64,000 nt of DNA from Desulfatiglans sp. (GTDB taxonomy: Bacteria > Desulfobacterota > DSM-4660 > Desulfatiglandales > HGW-15), in NCBI GenBank assembly GCA_012513605.1, contig JAAZBV010000101.1:1-64000 (forward strand). Reading direction: 5' to 3'. A program made the translations under genes and the position numbers. Each line of letters starts with the position of its first letter. Positions within the stretch are counted from its first letter, which is position 1. This document shows, piece by piece, positions 52,517 through 61,751 of the stretch. The notes beneath the pieces were generated by a model. The model was not told where the DNA came from. It did no database searches and saw only the letters and a program-made list of their open reading frames with translations.

Positions 52517-53278
52517 CTACATTACAGATGCGCCTGATACATGCAGTACCTGCCCGCTTATATCTATGGATACATCAGAGGCAAAAAAGAGTGTTGCATT
52601 TGCTATATCCTGGGCAGATGTGGCCCTTCCAAGGGGTAGCTCTTTTTTAAGAAAATCTATTACCGCCTGTTTGTCAGGGGCCTTGATAAAATTTGTTGGC
52701 GCAGGGCCGGGTGCAACGCAGTTTACCCTTATCCTGTTTTTTGCCTCGGCGGTTGCAAGCTGTTTGGTAAACACATCAAGGGCGCCCTTTGCCTGTGCAT
52801 AAACGCCCACACCATGAATGTACATATGTGAGCTGCCTGAACCGATATTGACAATGGCCCCCTTTCCCTTTTTTCTCATGCACGGGAGTACCGCTGCTGA
52901 TACAAACATGGGGGAAAAGAGGTTGAGTGATACCTCCTTTGTCCATACGGCCGGGTCCTGCTCTTCAAATGGTCCTGTGGACATGATAGCTCCTGCCACA
53001 TTACAGAGTATGTCTATGTCACCCAGCTCCTTTATCATCTCCTTAACCATAGCATCAACTTCAGCCTTGTTTGTAACATCGGCCTTAAGGGCTATGCTCT
53101 TTACGCCAAGCGCCTTTACCGCCTCGCAGGTGAGCTTTGCATCATCAAGATTGATATCTGTTACACCCACTGCCGCACAGCCTTCCCTTGCAAGTGAGAG
53201 GGCGATCTCTTTCCCAAAGCCTATCTGGCTGCCTGCCCCAGTCACCAGCGCCACCTGTCCTTTAAACCCAAGATCCAT
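52517..53278 (-). CDS. SDR family oxidoreductase
   Basis: 253 residues. Rossmann motif VTGAGSQIGFGKEIA, NAG-type segment CNVAGAI, active site Ser (GSGSSHMYI), Tyr-x3-Lys (YAQAKGA) and C-terminal DISGQVLHVSGASVM. A classical short-chain dehydrogenase/reductase with NAD(P). Substrate unknown; similar to 3-oxoacyl-ACP reductase-like or other SDRs. No operon partner. Confidence 0.9.
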   Translation of the reverse strand: MDLGFKGQVALVTGAGSQIGFGKEIALSLAREGCAAVGVTDINLDDAKLTCEAVKALGVKSIALKADVTNKAEVDAMVKEMIKELGDIDILCNVAGAIMSTGPFEEQDPAVWTKEVSLNLFSPMFVSAAVLPCMRKKGKGAIVNIGSGSSHMYIHGVGVYAQAKGALDVFTKQLATAEAKNRIRVNCVAPGPAPTNFIKAPDKQAVIDFLKKELPLGRATSAQDIANATLFFASDVSIDISGQVLHVSGASVM

Positions 53279-53416
53279 TTGCTCCTCCTTACCTTCTGTT
53301 GTAAAAACGTTATATGTGTGATTAATCCAATATATTGATTTTTTAAGCGAAACAGTGAGCTACCACAAGTCTTTTTATTTATCAAGCCTCCATTTTTTGA
53401 TACGTGAAAATACCTC

Positions 53417-53998
53417 TCAGTCACCCGAGTATTTAATATATAGATAGTTTATCGCCTCTTTTATAAGCACATCAGCCGGGATACCGGTTTTTTTGGAGAG
53501 CTCTCTAAAGGGTTTAAGAGTACTGTCACATACATTTTCTCCCTGGGGCGCGGATTCCGGTGCATCAGGGGTTCTATTTTTACGGGAAAAAGACCTGTCA
53601 CAATCTGATTTGCCATCTCCATAGCCGGTCTGTTTGATCTCCTTTAACACACTACCCTTGAATGAAAGGATATAACTGAAATTGCGGGAACCACAGTTAT
53701 AATACCACTCCTCCACCTTTACTGTTTTGGTTTGGTATGAGCCACCCTTATACCTTTCTTCAGAAAAAAGGGGCATCTCCTCTTTTTCAGAATAATAGCC
53801 CTCTTCATCTGTGCCAATAACCTCTTTTGATGTTGGCTCACCACATATGGTCATCACCTCATGTTTTTTATCTCCCAGCTTTACAACCCTGTTTCCGCAC
53901 CTGAATGACCTGACGCTTGGCCCTGCATATACAGACATGGACATGAAAAAAAGCAGACAAACACAGATGAACAATCTGGTAACAGGTATTTTAAGCAT
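53417..53998 (-). CDS. DUF2845 domain protein, exported
   Basis: 193 residues. Sec signal (LFICVCLLFFMSMSVYAGP), then the DUF2845 motif SFRCGNRVVKLGDKKHEVMTICGEPTSKE. The short repeated fold is BamE/SmpA-like (a beta-alpha unit that begins with a redox-inactive cysteine pair). C-terminal helical tail (ELSKKTGIPADVLIKEAINYLY). Periplasmic or outer-membrane associated. Function unknown; no partner obvious. Ends within a few bases of the upstream kinase-BON gene region. Confidence 0.85.
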   Translation of the reverse strand: MLKIPVTRLFICVCLLFFMSMSVYAGPSVRSFRCGNRVVKLGDKKHEVMTICGEPTSKEVIGTDEEGYYSEKEEMPLFSEERYKGGSYQTKTVKVEEWYYNCGSRNFSYILSFKGSVLKEIKQTGYGDGKSDCDRSFSRKNRTPDAPESAPQGENVCDSTLKPFRELSKKTGIPADVLIKEAINYLYIKYSGD

Positions 53999-54023
53999 AA
54001 TATCCTCTTCTTCAATTACAATT

Positions 54024-54836
54024 TCACCACTGCCAGTCAGTGCCTATCCCTGCCTCATTTATAACCTCTGTAACACCCTTAACCCCCCTTGTCACCTCAT
54101 CAATCGCCATGAGAGTCTTTTTCGAACTGGTGTTTCCTGATATGGTAACCTTTCCATTATCACTAACCACCTGGAGGTTTGAGCTGTTTGTTCTTTTATC
54201 CTTTGTAAGGGCAGCCCATACCAGACTGCTAAGCACCTGGTTATCAAGTGCACGTATAGAATTTTCATCTGGCTTAAATTCATCCATACAGGCCATCTGT
54301 GCAATAATATCCACAGCGCTCTCCACGCTGATACGGTCAAGATTGATGACAATATCGTATAGAGCAGGGTCATTCCAGTCCACACCGTATAAAAACCTTG
54401 TCCAATTGAGTCCCTGTTTATCAAGTTTTTTTATAAAGTTAATTGCCTCTTTGCGTGTCAGCTTTTTATCTTCTATTGCCACCTTGATGCGGTATTCCAT
54501 GTCTGCAATTACCCTTACACAGATCACATGGGAAATATTACCAAGGAGCAGGTGACCTGCATAACCGTGATAGACAAGATCATTTGCTTTTGCCCGTTTG
54601 AGCAGGGCATATCTGACATAATTAAGATGTGCAATCTTTTTTGCCGGGGTCTCTATCCATGCCTTTGGAGGCTCCTCCATTGCAGCGGTGAGCTTACTCT
54701 CCGGCACACCAAACTCTTCGGCGGCATCAAGTATTATCTCCTTGCTGATGCACGGATATTTTAGTTTACTGCCCAACGCCTCTGCTACTGCCCTGCCACC
54801 ACTGTAAGTGCCTCTTGAAATCGTGATAATAGCCAT
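54024..54836 (-). CDS. Cytidylate kinase-like protein with C-terminal BON domain
   Basis: 270 residues. Residues 1-180: MAIITISRGTYSGGRAVAEALGSKLKYPCIS, the P-loop-like start of the cytidylate kinase-like family, with HGYAGHLLLGNISHVICVRVIA and KEAINFIKKLD typical of it. Residues about 200-265 are a BON domain (VVSDNGKVTISGNTSSKKTLMAIDEVTRGVKGVTEVINEA), normally a phospholipid or membrane-binding module in periplasmic proteins. The fusion in a soluble protein without a signal is unusual. Enzyme substrate unknown. Confidence 0.8.
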   Translation of the reverse strand: MAIITISRGTYSGGRAVAEALGSKLKYPCISKEIILDAAEEFGVPESKLTAAMEEPPKAWIETPAKKIAHLNYVRYALLKRAKANDLVYHGYAGHLLLGNISHVICVRVIADMEYRIKVAIEDKKLTRKEAINFIKKLDKQGLNWTRFLYGVDWNDPALYDIVINLDRISVESAVDIIAQMACMDEFKPDENSIRALDNQVLSSLVWAALTKDKRTNSSNLQVVSDNGKVTISGNTSSKKTLMAIDEVTRGVKGVTEVINEAGIGTDWQW

Positions 54837-54936
54837 AAAACCTCCTTATATTATAGGTTTGGATTATAAGAAAACTTACAAATTCAACCCTGCATACAAA
54901 CAAAGCCATGACTAATTGACAAAGCCATCATGACCC

Positions 54937-56217
54937 TTACCTGTCAGATGGCGGCCCTATTACCCTGCTTAAAATGGCAATAGCTGCTGAAACAATAAGC
55001 ATTGATATCATGATTATATATGAATGATCCGGTTTTCCAGCAATATCTTTAATGAGTCCATTTATCCAGGGCATAACAAGGCCTGCTGCACCAAAGGCCA
55101 TAAAAAGCCACCCATAATTGAGCCCAAAATTTTTTATACCGAAATAATCCTTGCAGGCCGCCGGAAAAAGGGTGAGGTTTGCCCCGTAATTCATGCCTAT
55201 AATAAATACTATAATCAGGATTAATGTGGTACCACCAGCCGCCCCGTTACCTGTAATCCGGTAAAGAAGCCATATTATAAACCCTTGGCATATGAATTCA
55301 AAAAACAGGGTGATCTGCCTGCCAATTTTGTCCGAAACAATGCCTGCCACTATACGGCCAAATGTATTCCCGAGCGCAAGGATAACCACTGTTATAAAGG
55401 CCCATTCGCCAAGACCCTTTTTGCCAAGGTCTGAGGCGACACTCATAAATACAAGCCCGGCAGAAGCCCCTGAAAAATACATGAAAAAGAGAAGCCAGAA
55501 CTGGGCTGTAAACATCATCCGCTTCCAGTCGAACTCATTTGAAATACTTTTTACAGTGATTACTCCCCTTGGTTGCAGGTGAAATTCCGCTGGCGGGTTT
55601 GAGATAAACCAGGTGAGGGAACCCATAACAATCAATATAAAGATTCCTAAAGATATCATGGTTTCAGGTACACCCTTTTCAATAATGCCCGTGCTTGAGA
55701 CCTTTTCAAATATGTTTAAAAACCATGAGGCAAGTGGGGCAAGTATTACAGGAGCCAGGCCGAAACCTGCAACAACGATCCCTGCTACAAGGCCTGTCCG
55801 CTCAGCAGGAAACCATTTTATTGCAGCGGGTGTGAGTGCTGAGTAACCGAAACCCACACCGGCACCAGTAACTATACCGAAACCAGCTATATATGCCGCG
55901 ATAGATGACCCGCCCAACCCGCAGATAATACAACCCAGGGCAGCAAGAATACCCCCGAGCATAACAACAGGGCGGGGGCCGAATTTATCCTGAAGCTTTC
56001 CGGCTGGGATCATAATAATGGAGAAAGAAATGGTCATGATGGAAAATGGCAGGGCCTTGTCAGCATTGCTCCAGCCCCATGAATCAGGGATACCCCCTTT
56101 TATTACACTCCAGGCATAGAGTATACCCAGCACCAGTCCCATGCCTGTAGAGGCGATCACCACAAGCCATCCCCTGTAAAGTGTTATATTTATATGGGTT
56201 GAACTGCTAGGGTTCAT
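54937..56217 (-). CDS. MFS transporter, OFA (oxalate/formate antiporter-like) family
   Basis: 426 residues with about 12 TM segments. The start YRGWLVVIASTGMGLVLGILYAWSVI and the DKFGPRPVVMLGG loop 2 motif, then the mid-protein LTWFISNPPAEFHL and the later IVSDKIGRQI match OFA/MFS1 proteins. Likely an anion (oxalate, formate or lactate) antiporter. Solitary gene; nothing fixes the substrate. Confidence 0.88.
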   Translation of the reverse strand: MNPSSSTHINITLYRGWLVVIASTGMGLVLGILYAWSVIKGGIPDSWGWSNADKALPFSIMTISFSIIMIPAGKLQDKFGPRPVVMLGGILAALGCIICGLGGSSIAAYIAGFGIVTGAGVGFGYSALTPAAIKWFPAERTGLVAGIVVAGFGLAPVILAPLASWFLNIFEKVSSTGIIEKGVPETMISLGIFILIVMGSLTWFISNPPAEFHLQPRGVITVKSISNEFDWKRMMFTAQFWLLFFMYFSGASAGLVFMSVASDLGKKGLGEWAFITVVILALGNTFGRIVAGIVSDKIGRQITLFFEFICQGFIIWLLYRITGNGAAGGTTLILIIVFIIGMNYGANLTLFPAACKDYFGIKNFGLNYGWLFMAFGAAGLVMPWINGLIKDIAGKPDHSYIIMISMLIVSAAIAILSRVIGPPSDR

Positions 56218-56394
56218 TAATTTTTCCTTTTAAATGGCCGTGCAGAATTTGGCTACATTGTATATCAGCAGCAGCGCCTTTGCAAACGATGAGTTCATAA
56301 TTTAAAAATAAAATCAGCTTTAAAAAATCTTTCTTTTTAATGCATTTATGTCTATAACGCTGTTAAAAACAAGCTATTCTACGCGGAGGATATA

Positions 56395-57618
56395 ATGATA
56401 AGGATAAACGAGAACTACAAAAAGCTTCAGTCATCTTACCTGTTTTCTGATATTGCAAAGAGGGTTGCTGCTTACCAGAAGGAGAATCCCGAAAAGAAGA
56501 TAATAAAGCTGGGGATAGGCGATGTTACAAGGCCATTACCTCAGGCATGTATTGATGCCATGCACAGAGCAGCGGATGAAATGTCCGATATTAAAACCTT
56601 CAGGGGATACGGCCCTGAACAGGGTTATGATTTTTTAAGGGAGGCCATTGCAAAAAACGATTACCAGCTTAATGGTGTTGATGTTGCCCCTGATGAGGTA
56701 TTTGTGAGCGATGGCGCAAAGTGTGACTGCGGTAATATCCAGGAGATATTTGCATCAGATATTACCGTTGCCATACCTGACCCTGTTTACCCGGTATACC
56801 TTGATACAAACGTAATGGCAGGCCGCACCGGTTTTTATCAAGAGGGGCGATATGAGGGTATTGTTTATCTTGAGGGCACCGCTGAAAACGGTTTTGTACC
56901 TGAACTCCCAAATAAAAAGGTAGACCTTATATACCTATGTTTCCCGAATAACCCGACAGGCGCTACCATTACAAAGGAAGAGCTGAAAAAATGGGTGGAT
57001 TATGCAAGAGAAAACAAAGCTGTTATCCTCTATGATGCTGCCTATGAGGCATTTATACGTGATGATGCCCTGCCAAGATCCATATTTGAGATCGAGGGTG
57101 CAAGGGATGTTGCTATAGAGTTCAGGAGCTTTTCAAAGACCGCAGGCTTTACTGGCATAAGGTGCGCCTTTACTGTTGTTCCAAAAACCTGCTGTGCCTA
57201 TACAACAGACGGCGAAAAGGTGGCATTGAATGGCCTCTGGAACCGCAGGCACACCACCAAGTTTAACAGTGTGTCATACCCAGTTCAGAGGGCTGCTGAG
57301 GCGGTATACTCCAGTGAGGGCAAGGTGCAGGTAAAGGAGCTATCTGATTATTACCTTAAAAATGCCGCACTGATAAGGAAAGAGATGACATCCCTTGGCT
57401 TTGACTGTATTGGCGGCGAGAACTCACCATATATCTGGGTCAATGGAAAAAGCGATTCATGGGTATTTTTTGATAAGCTTCTAAAGGAGGCAGGGGTTGT
57501 TGTTACACCTGGCGCAGGCTTTGGCAAATGCGGACAGGGGTATATAAGGATAAGCGCCTTCAACAACTATGAAGATGTGCAGACAGCAATAAATCGTATA
57601 AAAGAAGCACTCAAATAA
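56395..57618 (+). CDS. dapL: LL-diaminopimelate aminotransferase
   Basis: 407 residues. Matches the DapL family: [36 protein letters not shown], the Lys Schiff base in [12 protein letters not shown] (K248) and [19 protein letters not shown]. Makes LL-diaminopimelate for lysine and peptidoglycan directly from tetrahydrodipicolinate, the route used in many Desulfobacterota, chlamydiae and plants. GGAGG SD. rsmE follows within 10 bases. Confidence 0.96.
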   Translation: MIRINENYKKLQSSYLFSDIAKRVAAYQKENPEKKIIKLGIGDVTRPLPQACIDAMHRAADEMSDIKTFRGYGPEQGYDFLREAIAKNDYQLNGVDVAPDEVFVSDGAKCDCGNIQEIFASDITVAIPDPVYPVYLDTNVMAGRTGFYQEGRYEGIVYLEGTAENGFVPELPNKKVDLIYLCFPNNPTGATITKEELKKWVDYARENKAVILYDAAYEAFIRDDALPRSIFEIEGARDVAIEFRSFSKTAGFTGIRCAFTVVPKTCCAYTTDGEKVALNGLWNRRHTTKFNSVSYPVQRAAEAVYSSEGKVQVKELSDYYLKNAALIRKEMTSLGFDCIGGENSPYIWVNGKSDSWVFFDKLLKEAGVVVTPGAGFGKCGQGYIRISAFNNYEDVQTAINRIKEALK

Positions 57619-57628
57619 TACATCATGG

Positions 57629-58390
57629 ATGAGTCAACCATTTATGAGACGCTTTTTTATTGAGGAGATAATAGAAGAGGATGGCATGTGCCTGATCCCT
57701 GAAAAGGAGGCAAGGCATATGATTAAAGTCCTGAGGATGAAGGCTAATGACCCCTTTATTCTCATGACAGGAAAGGGTGAAGGCTTTGAGGCGGTAATCG
57801 AAAACACCACTCGAAAGGGTGTTTATGCCCGCATAATAAAGGGGTTGCCCATTGCCGCTTCATCACCGGTCAATATAGATATCTGCCAGGCAATATTAAA
57901 ACCCCGCATGATGGACTACATGATAGAAAAGACATCCGAACTGGGTGTCTCCAGCATACAGCCCTTTTATTCGGAACGGACAGTAATCAAACCCGATAAG
58001 GATTCCGCTTCAAATAAGTTAAGACACTGGCGGATGATAGCTCAAAGCGCCCTTAAACAGTGCGGAAGGGCAGTACCGGCTGAAATAAATGATCCGATAC
58101 ATTTTAGAGAGATGGTGAAGGCAGTCGCTCAAAAAAAAGGGATTAAGGTGGTGCTCTGGGAAGGGGAGCAGCGTTCTGATCTCAAGACCCTCTTAAGAGA
58201 AAAAGGGTCGGTTAACGATTTTACAGGAATAATAGGCCCGGAAGGTGGCTTTACAGGTCAGGAGGTTAACCTGATGAGGGGCGCTGGTATTGTCCCGGTA
58301 TCTGTCGGGACAAGGATACTAAGGGCAGAGACCGCAGCCATTGCCCTTACTACTATTATCCAGTATGAGTGGGGTGACCTGGGGGTTTAG
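57629..58390 (+). CDS. rsmE: 16S rRNA m3U1498 methyltransferase RsmE
   Basis: 253 residues. SPOUT fold with RRFFIEEIIEEDGMCLIPEKEARHMIKVLRMKAND, KPRMMDYMIEKTSELGVSSIQPFYSERTV and the SAM knot GIIGPEGGFTGQEVNLM...VGTRILRAETAAIA. Methylates 16S rRNA. Start ATG 57629 is in frame with the family start (FMRRFFI). Operon with dapL. It converges with the GNAT gene (stops 5 bases apart). Confidence 0.95.
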   Translation: MSQPFMRRFFIEEIIEEDGMCLIPEKEARHMIKVLRMKANDPFILMTGKGEGFEAVIENTTRKGVYARIIKGLPIAASSPVNIDICQAILKPRMMDYMIEKTSELGVSSIQPFYSERTVIKPDKDSASNKLRHWRMIAQSALKQCGRAVPAEINDPIHFREMVKAVAQKKGIKVVLWEGEQRSDLKTLLREKGSVNDFTGIIGPEGGFTGQEVNLMRGAGIVPVSVGTRILRAETAAIALTTIIQYEWGDLGV

Positions 58391-58394
58391 CACC

Positions 58395-59036
58395 TTATTC
58401 AATATATGATCGGACAAGCATATTAAAAAGTACCTGGCTTGGTTTCACACATTTTTCCTTTTCAGGAAACTGTTTATCAAACTCTTCCAGATTTTCATGA
58501 CTGACATTGTACACATCACTGTAAATATATTTCCATGCTGTGCCCCCGGTAATTTTTTTCTCATCAAGCACATGTATTAACTGACCAAGGGGATATCTTC
58601 CTTCTGCGTTTGCGATATTAAAATCCCTGCTGTTTTTAAAACCATGCCTGCAATAGTTATGCGGATCACCCAGTATTATCACTGCCGGATATCCCATCTC
58701 CTTTGCCGTGGCAATACCTTTTCTTATCAATTCACCACCTATCCCAATATGTTGATACATGGGCAGTACACAGATCGGGCCAAAGGTTGCGGTTTCAAGT
58801 CGGTTGCCATTACCATCTTCCAGGTGTGAATTGGTAAAGACAATACAGCCCACAATCCTGTTTTCGATAACTGCAACATAATATAGATCAGGTAAAAAAT
58901 CCTTATGTGTCCAGATATTGTGAATAGTCAGATGTTCATCACATCCCGGCACATATAGATTCCAGAATGCCTCCCGGGTAACATATTCTACCTCTCTGTT
59001 ATCAGCATGGGCTCCCTTTCGTATTGTAAATTCCAT
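58395..59036 (-). CDS. GNAT family N-acetyltransferase
   Basis: 213 residues. GNAT motif A PMYQHIGIGGELIRKGIATAKEM (Q-x2-G-x-G/A) and the core strands VAVIENRIVGCIVFTNSH and VIILGDPHNYCRHGF. Similar to bacterial YhbS-like acetyltransferases, substrate unknown. Followed in the upstream gap by one copy of a TTAAGCGAAGCAACCC repeat. Confidence 0.9.
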   Translation of the reverse strand: MEFTIRKGAHADNREVEYVTREAFWNLYVPGCDEHLTIHNIWTHKDFLPDLYYVAVIENRIVGCIVFTNSHLEDGNGNRLETATFGPICVLPMYQHIGIGGELIRKGIATAKEMGYPAVIILGDPHNYCRHGFKNSRDFNIANAEGRYPLGQLIHVLDEKKITGGTAWKYIYSDVYNVSHENLEEFDKQFPEKEKCVKPSQVLFNMLVRSYIE

Positions 59037-59065
59037 TTTTTCCCTTTTTTAATAAAGTAATGTAA

Positions 59066-59094
59066 GTCGGGTTAAGCGAAGCAACCCGACATCC
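59066..59094. repeat. Intergenic repeat copy 1 (TTAAGCGAAGCAACCCRACATCC)
   Basis: GTCGGGTT..AACCCGAC hairpin with the repeat core TTAAGCGAAGCAACCCGACA. Near-identical to 59845-59867 and weakly to 60268-60289. Confidence 0.75.
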
Positions 59095-59703
59095 CTACCT
59101 TTCTTCAAATGCCGCCCCTGCAAGCCTTTCGGCATACGCCCTGATATCCGAAGGCCATGAAGCAATCAGGGTTTTAAACCGTTCCGGGTCATTTGCATAC
59201 AAAGCCCTTGTTGCCTCCTCATAACCAGGCAGGTTACCTGCCATGGTGGTCATAAACCTGTATGCAGCCTCCTGTGCCTTACGCACCCTGTCTTTGCCGC
59301 TGTTCGCCTTTCTTGCCTCTTCAACAAGCTTGCGCAGGGCCACAGACGCGCCCCCCGGCTGAATGTTAAGCCATTCCCAGTGACGCGGCATCAGCGTTAC
59401 CTCACGGGCAACAACACCAAGCCTTGGGCGGCCAGGCCGCTGCAATGGTTTATCAGACTCTTCCGGCGCTGATGAACCACCCGAAGCGTCTGCCTTTTTA
59501 AGTCTTTCAAGCACATCTGCCATTGTGCCCCTTAAATCTACCTCCACAGGTTCAGCAGTGTTATCGTCAAAAATGAGTATGGAAGCCTGATCTTCTTTTT
59601 CCATAAACTCTTTTACCTTCTTTGTAACCTCTGGCATGCTGCCAGACGCAATCATTCGGTTTTCACTAAATGCAGTACAATTTTTTACATCCTGCTCTAC
59701 CAT
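59095..59703 (-). CDS. DUF2239 family protein
   Basis: 202 residues, the family length. Core block RPGRPRLGVVAREVTLMPRHWEWLN, QPGGASVALRKLVEEARKANSG and ATRALYANDPERFKTLIASWPSDIRAYAERLA. The SVALRKLVEEARK part resembles a ribbon-helix-helix recognition region, so DNA binding is possible but unproven. Two palindromes at 59737-59780 lie immediately upstream, spaced as for dimer binding, which supports autoregulation. No operon partner. Confidence 0.85.
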   Translation of the reverse strand: MVEQDVKNCTAFSENRMIASGSMPEVTKKVKEFMEKEDQASILIFDDNTAEPVEVDLRGTMADVLERLKKADASGGSSAPEESDKPLQRPGRPRLGVVAREVTLMPRHWEWLNIQPGGASVALRKLVEEARKANSGKDRVRKAQEAAYRFMTTMAGNLPGYEEATRALYANDPERFKTLIASWPSDIRAYAERLAGAAFEER

Positions 59704-59736
59704 TTAAATCCCCTTATTGAATTTTTAACAGAATAA

Positions 59737-59780
59737 TACCCGGGTAATATTAAGATGTCAACAGTATTATTATCCGGGTA
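59737..59780. promoter_or_regulatory. Twin palindromic operators upstream of DUF2239 gene
   Basis: TACCCGGGTA (59737-59746) is a perfect 10-bp palindrome and TATCCGGGTA (59771-59780) differs at one position; centres are 34 bp apart, about three helical turns. Both lie within 80 bases upstream of the DUF2239 start and AT-rich DNA surrounds them. Confidence 0.6.
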
Positions 59781-59844
59781 AAAAGTCTTTTTTGATAAAG
59801 AATATTAGGATTAATTTAATTGAATTTATTTTTGTTTAGTTAGA

Positions 59845-59867
59845 TTAAGCGAAGCAACCCAACATCC
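59845..59867. repeat. Intergenic repeat copy 2 (TTAAGCGAAGCAACCCAACATCC)
   Basis: 22 of 23 bases equal 59072-59094. It sits just after the stop of the zinc-ribbon gene. Confidence 0.75.
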
Positions 59868-59869
59868 TT

Positions 59870-60136
59870 TTATGACTGCCCATATAAATGGGGCATATAT
59901 AGCAACACGATTTTTAAGAAAACGATAAATAGTAAAATGAGTAAGGCAAAAAACAATACTCTGCAAATTATTCTTTGTATGGAAATTTCTTTCCTGGTAT
60001 CTTCATTGAAATCGCTAAAATCCAGTTTGCCACAACTGGGACAAACATACTTCGGGAATGCTGCTTTGCCAAGAAAACCCAACCAAAAACCGCTGGCTTT
60101 ATTTTCAACATTTGATTCACATTTTGGACATTCCAT
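59870..60136 (-). CDS. Zinc-ribbon membrane protein
   Basis: 88 residues. CPKC and CPSC pairs (MECPKCESN and YVCPSCGKLDF) form a zinc ribbon at the N-terminus, followed by one hydrophobic helix (RVLFFALLILLFIVFLKIVLLYM) and a short tail. Small membrane-anchored zinc-ribbon proteins of unknown role. No recognised family or partner. Confidence 0.75.
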   Translation of the reverse strand: MECPKCESNVENKASGFWLGFLGKAAFPKYVCPSCGKLDFSDFNEDTRKEISIQRIICRVLFFALLILLFIVFLKIVLLYMPHLYGQS

Positions 60137-60551
60137 TTTGACCTCTCAATTTGAGTTTTGTTGGGTTATTAACTACCAGGCTTCCAATTACTTCTCCTCT
60201 GTAGCCCAGACTATCTCTGGGCTGCATTTATCAAAATACCTTTGGCCATATAAATATATATATTGTATTAAGCTAAGCAATCCAATATCATGCCAAGTGT
60301 TATTTCGAATTATAACCTGTTAATATAACAGACTAATCATTTATCTTTTCATCCACCAAATAAAGGATGTTGGCTTATTAACCCAACCGTGTTAGCTAAT
60401 TTTGATTTTTACCTTAATGACCAATTCGCTGAATGCGGTGCATTATCAGTGTTCCGGTGCATACTGGTATGCTACAAAATGAATATAATCATTTCAATTT
60501 GTCGGTATTCCTTTCAATAAGAATATGATTCAATAATTTCCAAACGATATC
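60137..60551. other. Intergenic region with degenerate repeat
   Basis: About 415 bases, AT-rich, no gene. Holds a degenerate copy of the same repeat (TTAAGCTAAGCAATCCAATA at 60268-60289) and several GTTGGGTT/AACCCAAC fragments. Confidence 0.5.
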
Positions 60552-61601
60552 TTAATATTCATAGTAATCGTCTGGTACTAAATATGGTTGCCAGTTAGCA
60601 CCAGATCTTGGAGAGGGATGGACAATTTCAACCCTCTTTTCGTAGGCCTCTTTTATAAATTCAAAGAGTTCAGGACCGTTATTAAAGCGCTGATTGAAAA
60701 GTTCAGTTAATAATTTAAGGTCAATCTTGGTATCCGACCCACCATATTTCCTCTGGAGTAATAATAGACAACCTTCAAGAGAGAAAAATACATTTGCCAC
60801 AGCATCCTCAAAAAAGACTTGATTAAAAAAAAGCATTCGTGCTTTTTGGAGCATAAACGCAGTTCTCAAAAGAAGGTGATCAGTGGGTTTAAAAGCTGCG
60901 TATAGGGCCATTGCTTCTTTATAAAAAGTGAATGGTGTAAATGAGTACTGCACAGTTGATAGTGTTGATGTGCATGGTTGAAAGATATTTTTTGCTCGAT
61001 GCGGTTTAATATTTAAACTAAGAAGCTCATAAAATATTGTTTGCCTTTCCGCAAAGGAAAGCCCCTCAAGTGATTCTCTAGCAATTGTTCTCGCGTTACC
61101 AGATTGAAAGTAAAAGTGGAAACCTGGTGAAAGGCCTGCAAGGTTGATGACTGTAGCAGCTATCAACTCCCACTTGCTAAGATAACCTATCTCTATATGA
61201 TTTTCGGGGTCGGTTTTTTCCATAGTTATCAATAAAGGAACACTATGAAGTGGCACATATTGAACCGTATCGAATTCAATAATAGTATTAGGGTAACTGC
61301 CGAGTGGACCAAGGACGCGACCTTTGACTAAAATACCTTTTGGTCGGGATCTAAAAAACGCTTTCGTAAGGGCGTCTGCTTCTCTATTTTTTGCTCTGTT
61401 AGGACGCAACTGTTGCCATAAAGATTCTACAAAGATAGAAAAGATTGATGGATGACAAAAAGCGCGTAAGAAGGGATAAGGTGGATGAGGATGTCCCAAG
61501 AGGTCCATAAGTTTTAGAACAACTTTAGTTGCCTGTACTGTTGTCGTATTTCCAGAAAGGACTTTTAGCACTTGCTGTGAAAAAAGAAATTTTTGAGACA
61601 A
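60552..61601 (-). CDS. Hypothetical protein with C-terminal HEPN-like Rx4H motif
   Basis: 349 residues from a TTG start inside a palindromic repeat (61597-61614); the true start is uncertain and the 5' end may be truncated. The C-terminus has R323-x4-H328 in EAYEKRVEIVHPSPRSG, the RX4-6H motif of HEPN ribonucleases, with helical flanks (LLLRTAFMLQKARMLFF, FFEDAVANVFFSLEGCLLLLQRKY). The N-terminal 200 residues are beta-rich and unfamiliar. HEPN proteins often act as toxin or defence RNases; this one lacks a visible partner. Confidence 0.55.
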   Translation of the reverse strand: MSQKFLFSQQVLKVLSGNTTTVQATKVVLKLMDLLGHPHPPYPFLRAFCHPSIFSIFVESLWQQLRPNRAKNREADALTKAFFRSRPKGILVKGRVLGPLGSYPNTIIEFDTVQYVPLHSVPLLITMEKTDPENHIEIGYLSKWELIAATVINLAGLSPGFHFYFQSGNARTIARESLEGLSFAERQTIFYELLSLNIKPHRAKNIFQPCTSTLSTVQYSFTPFTFYKEAMALYAAFKPTDHLLLRTAFMLQKARMLFFNQVFFEDAVANVFFSLEGCLLLLQRKYGGSDTKIDLKLLTELFNQRFNNGPELFEFIKEAYEKRVEIVHPSPRSGANWQPYLVPDDYYEY

Positions 61602-61614
61602 GGCATGCCTTGTC
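61597..61614. repeat. Palindrome GACAAGGCATGCCTTGTC
   Basis: Perfect 18-base palindrome of the family seen at 17162-17200. It contains the TTG start codon chosen for the HEPN-like gene. Confidence 0.75.
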
Positions 61615-61751
61615 TACATGAAATATGTTCGGGAATACATCCATACGGTATTAACTGATTCAGGTAATATAAGAATAGGAAAATGGATATCTGTCGGAAT
61701 TAATCCTGCACTTGATGCGGGACGGGTATGACGGTTTATATAAAAGGATTG

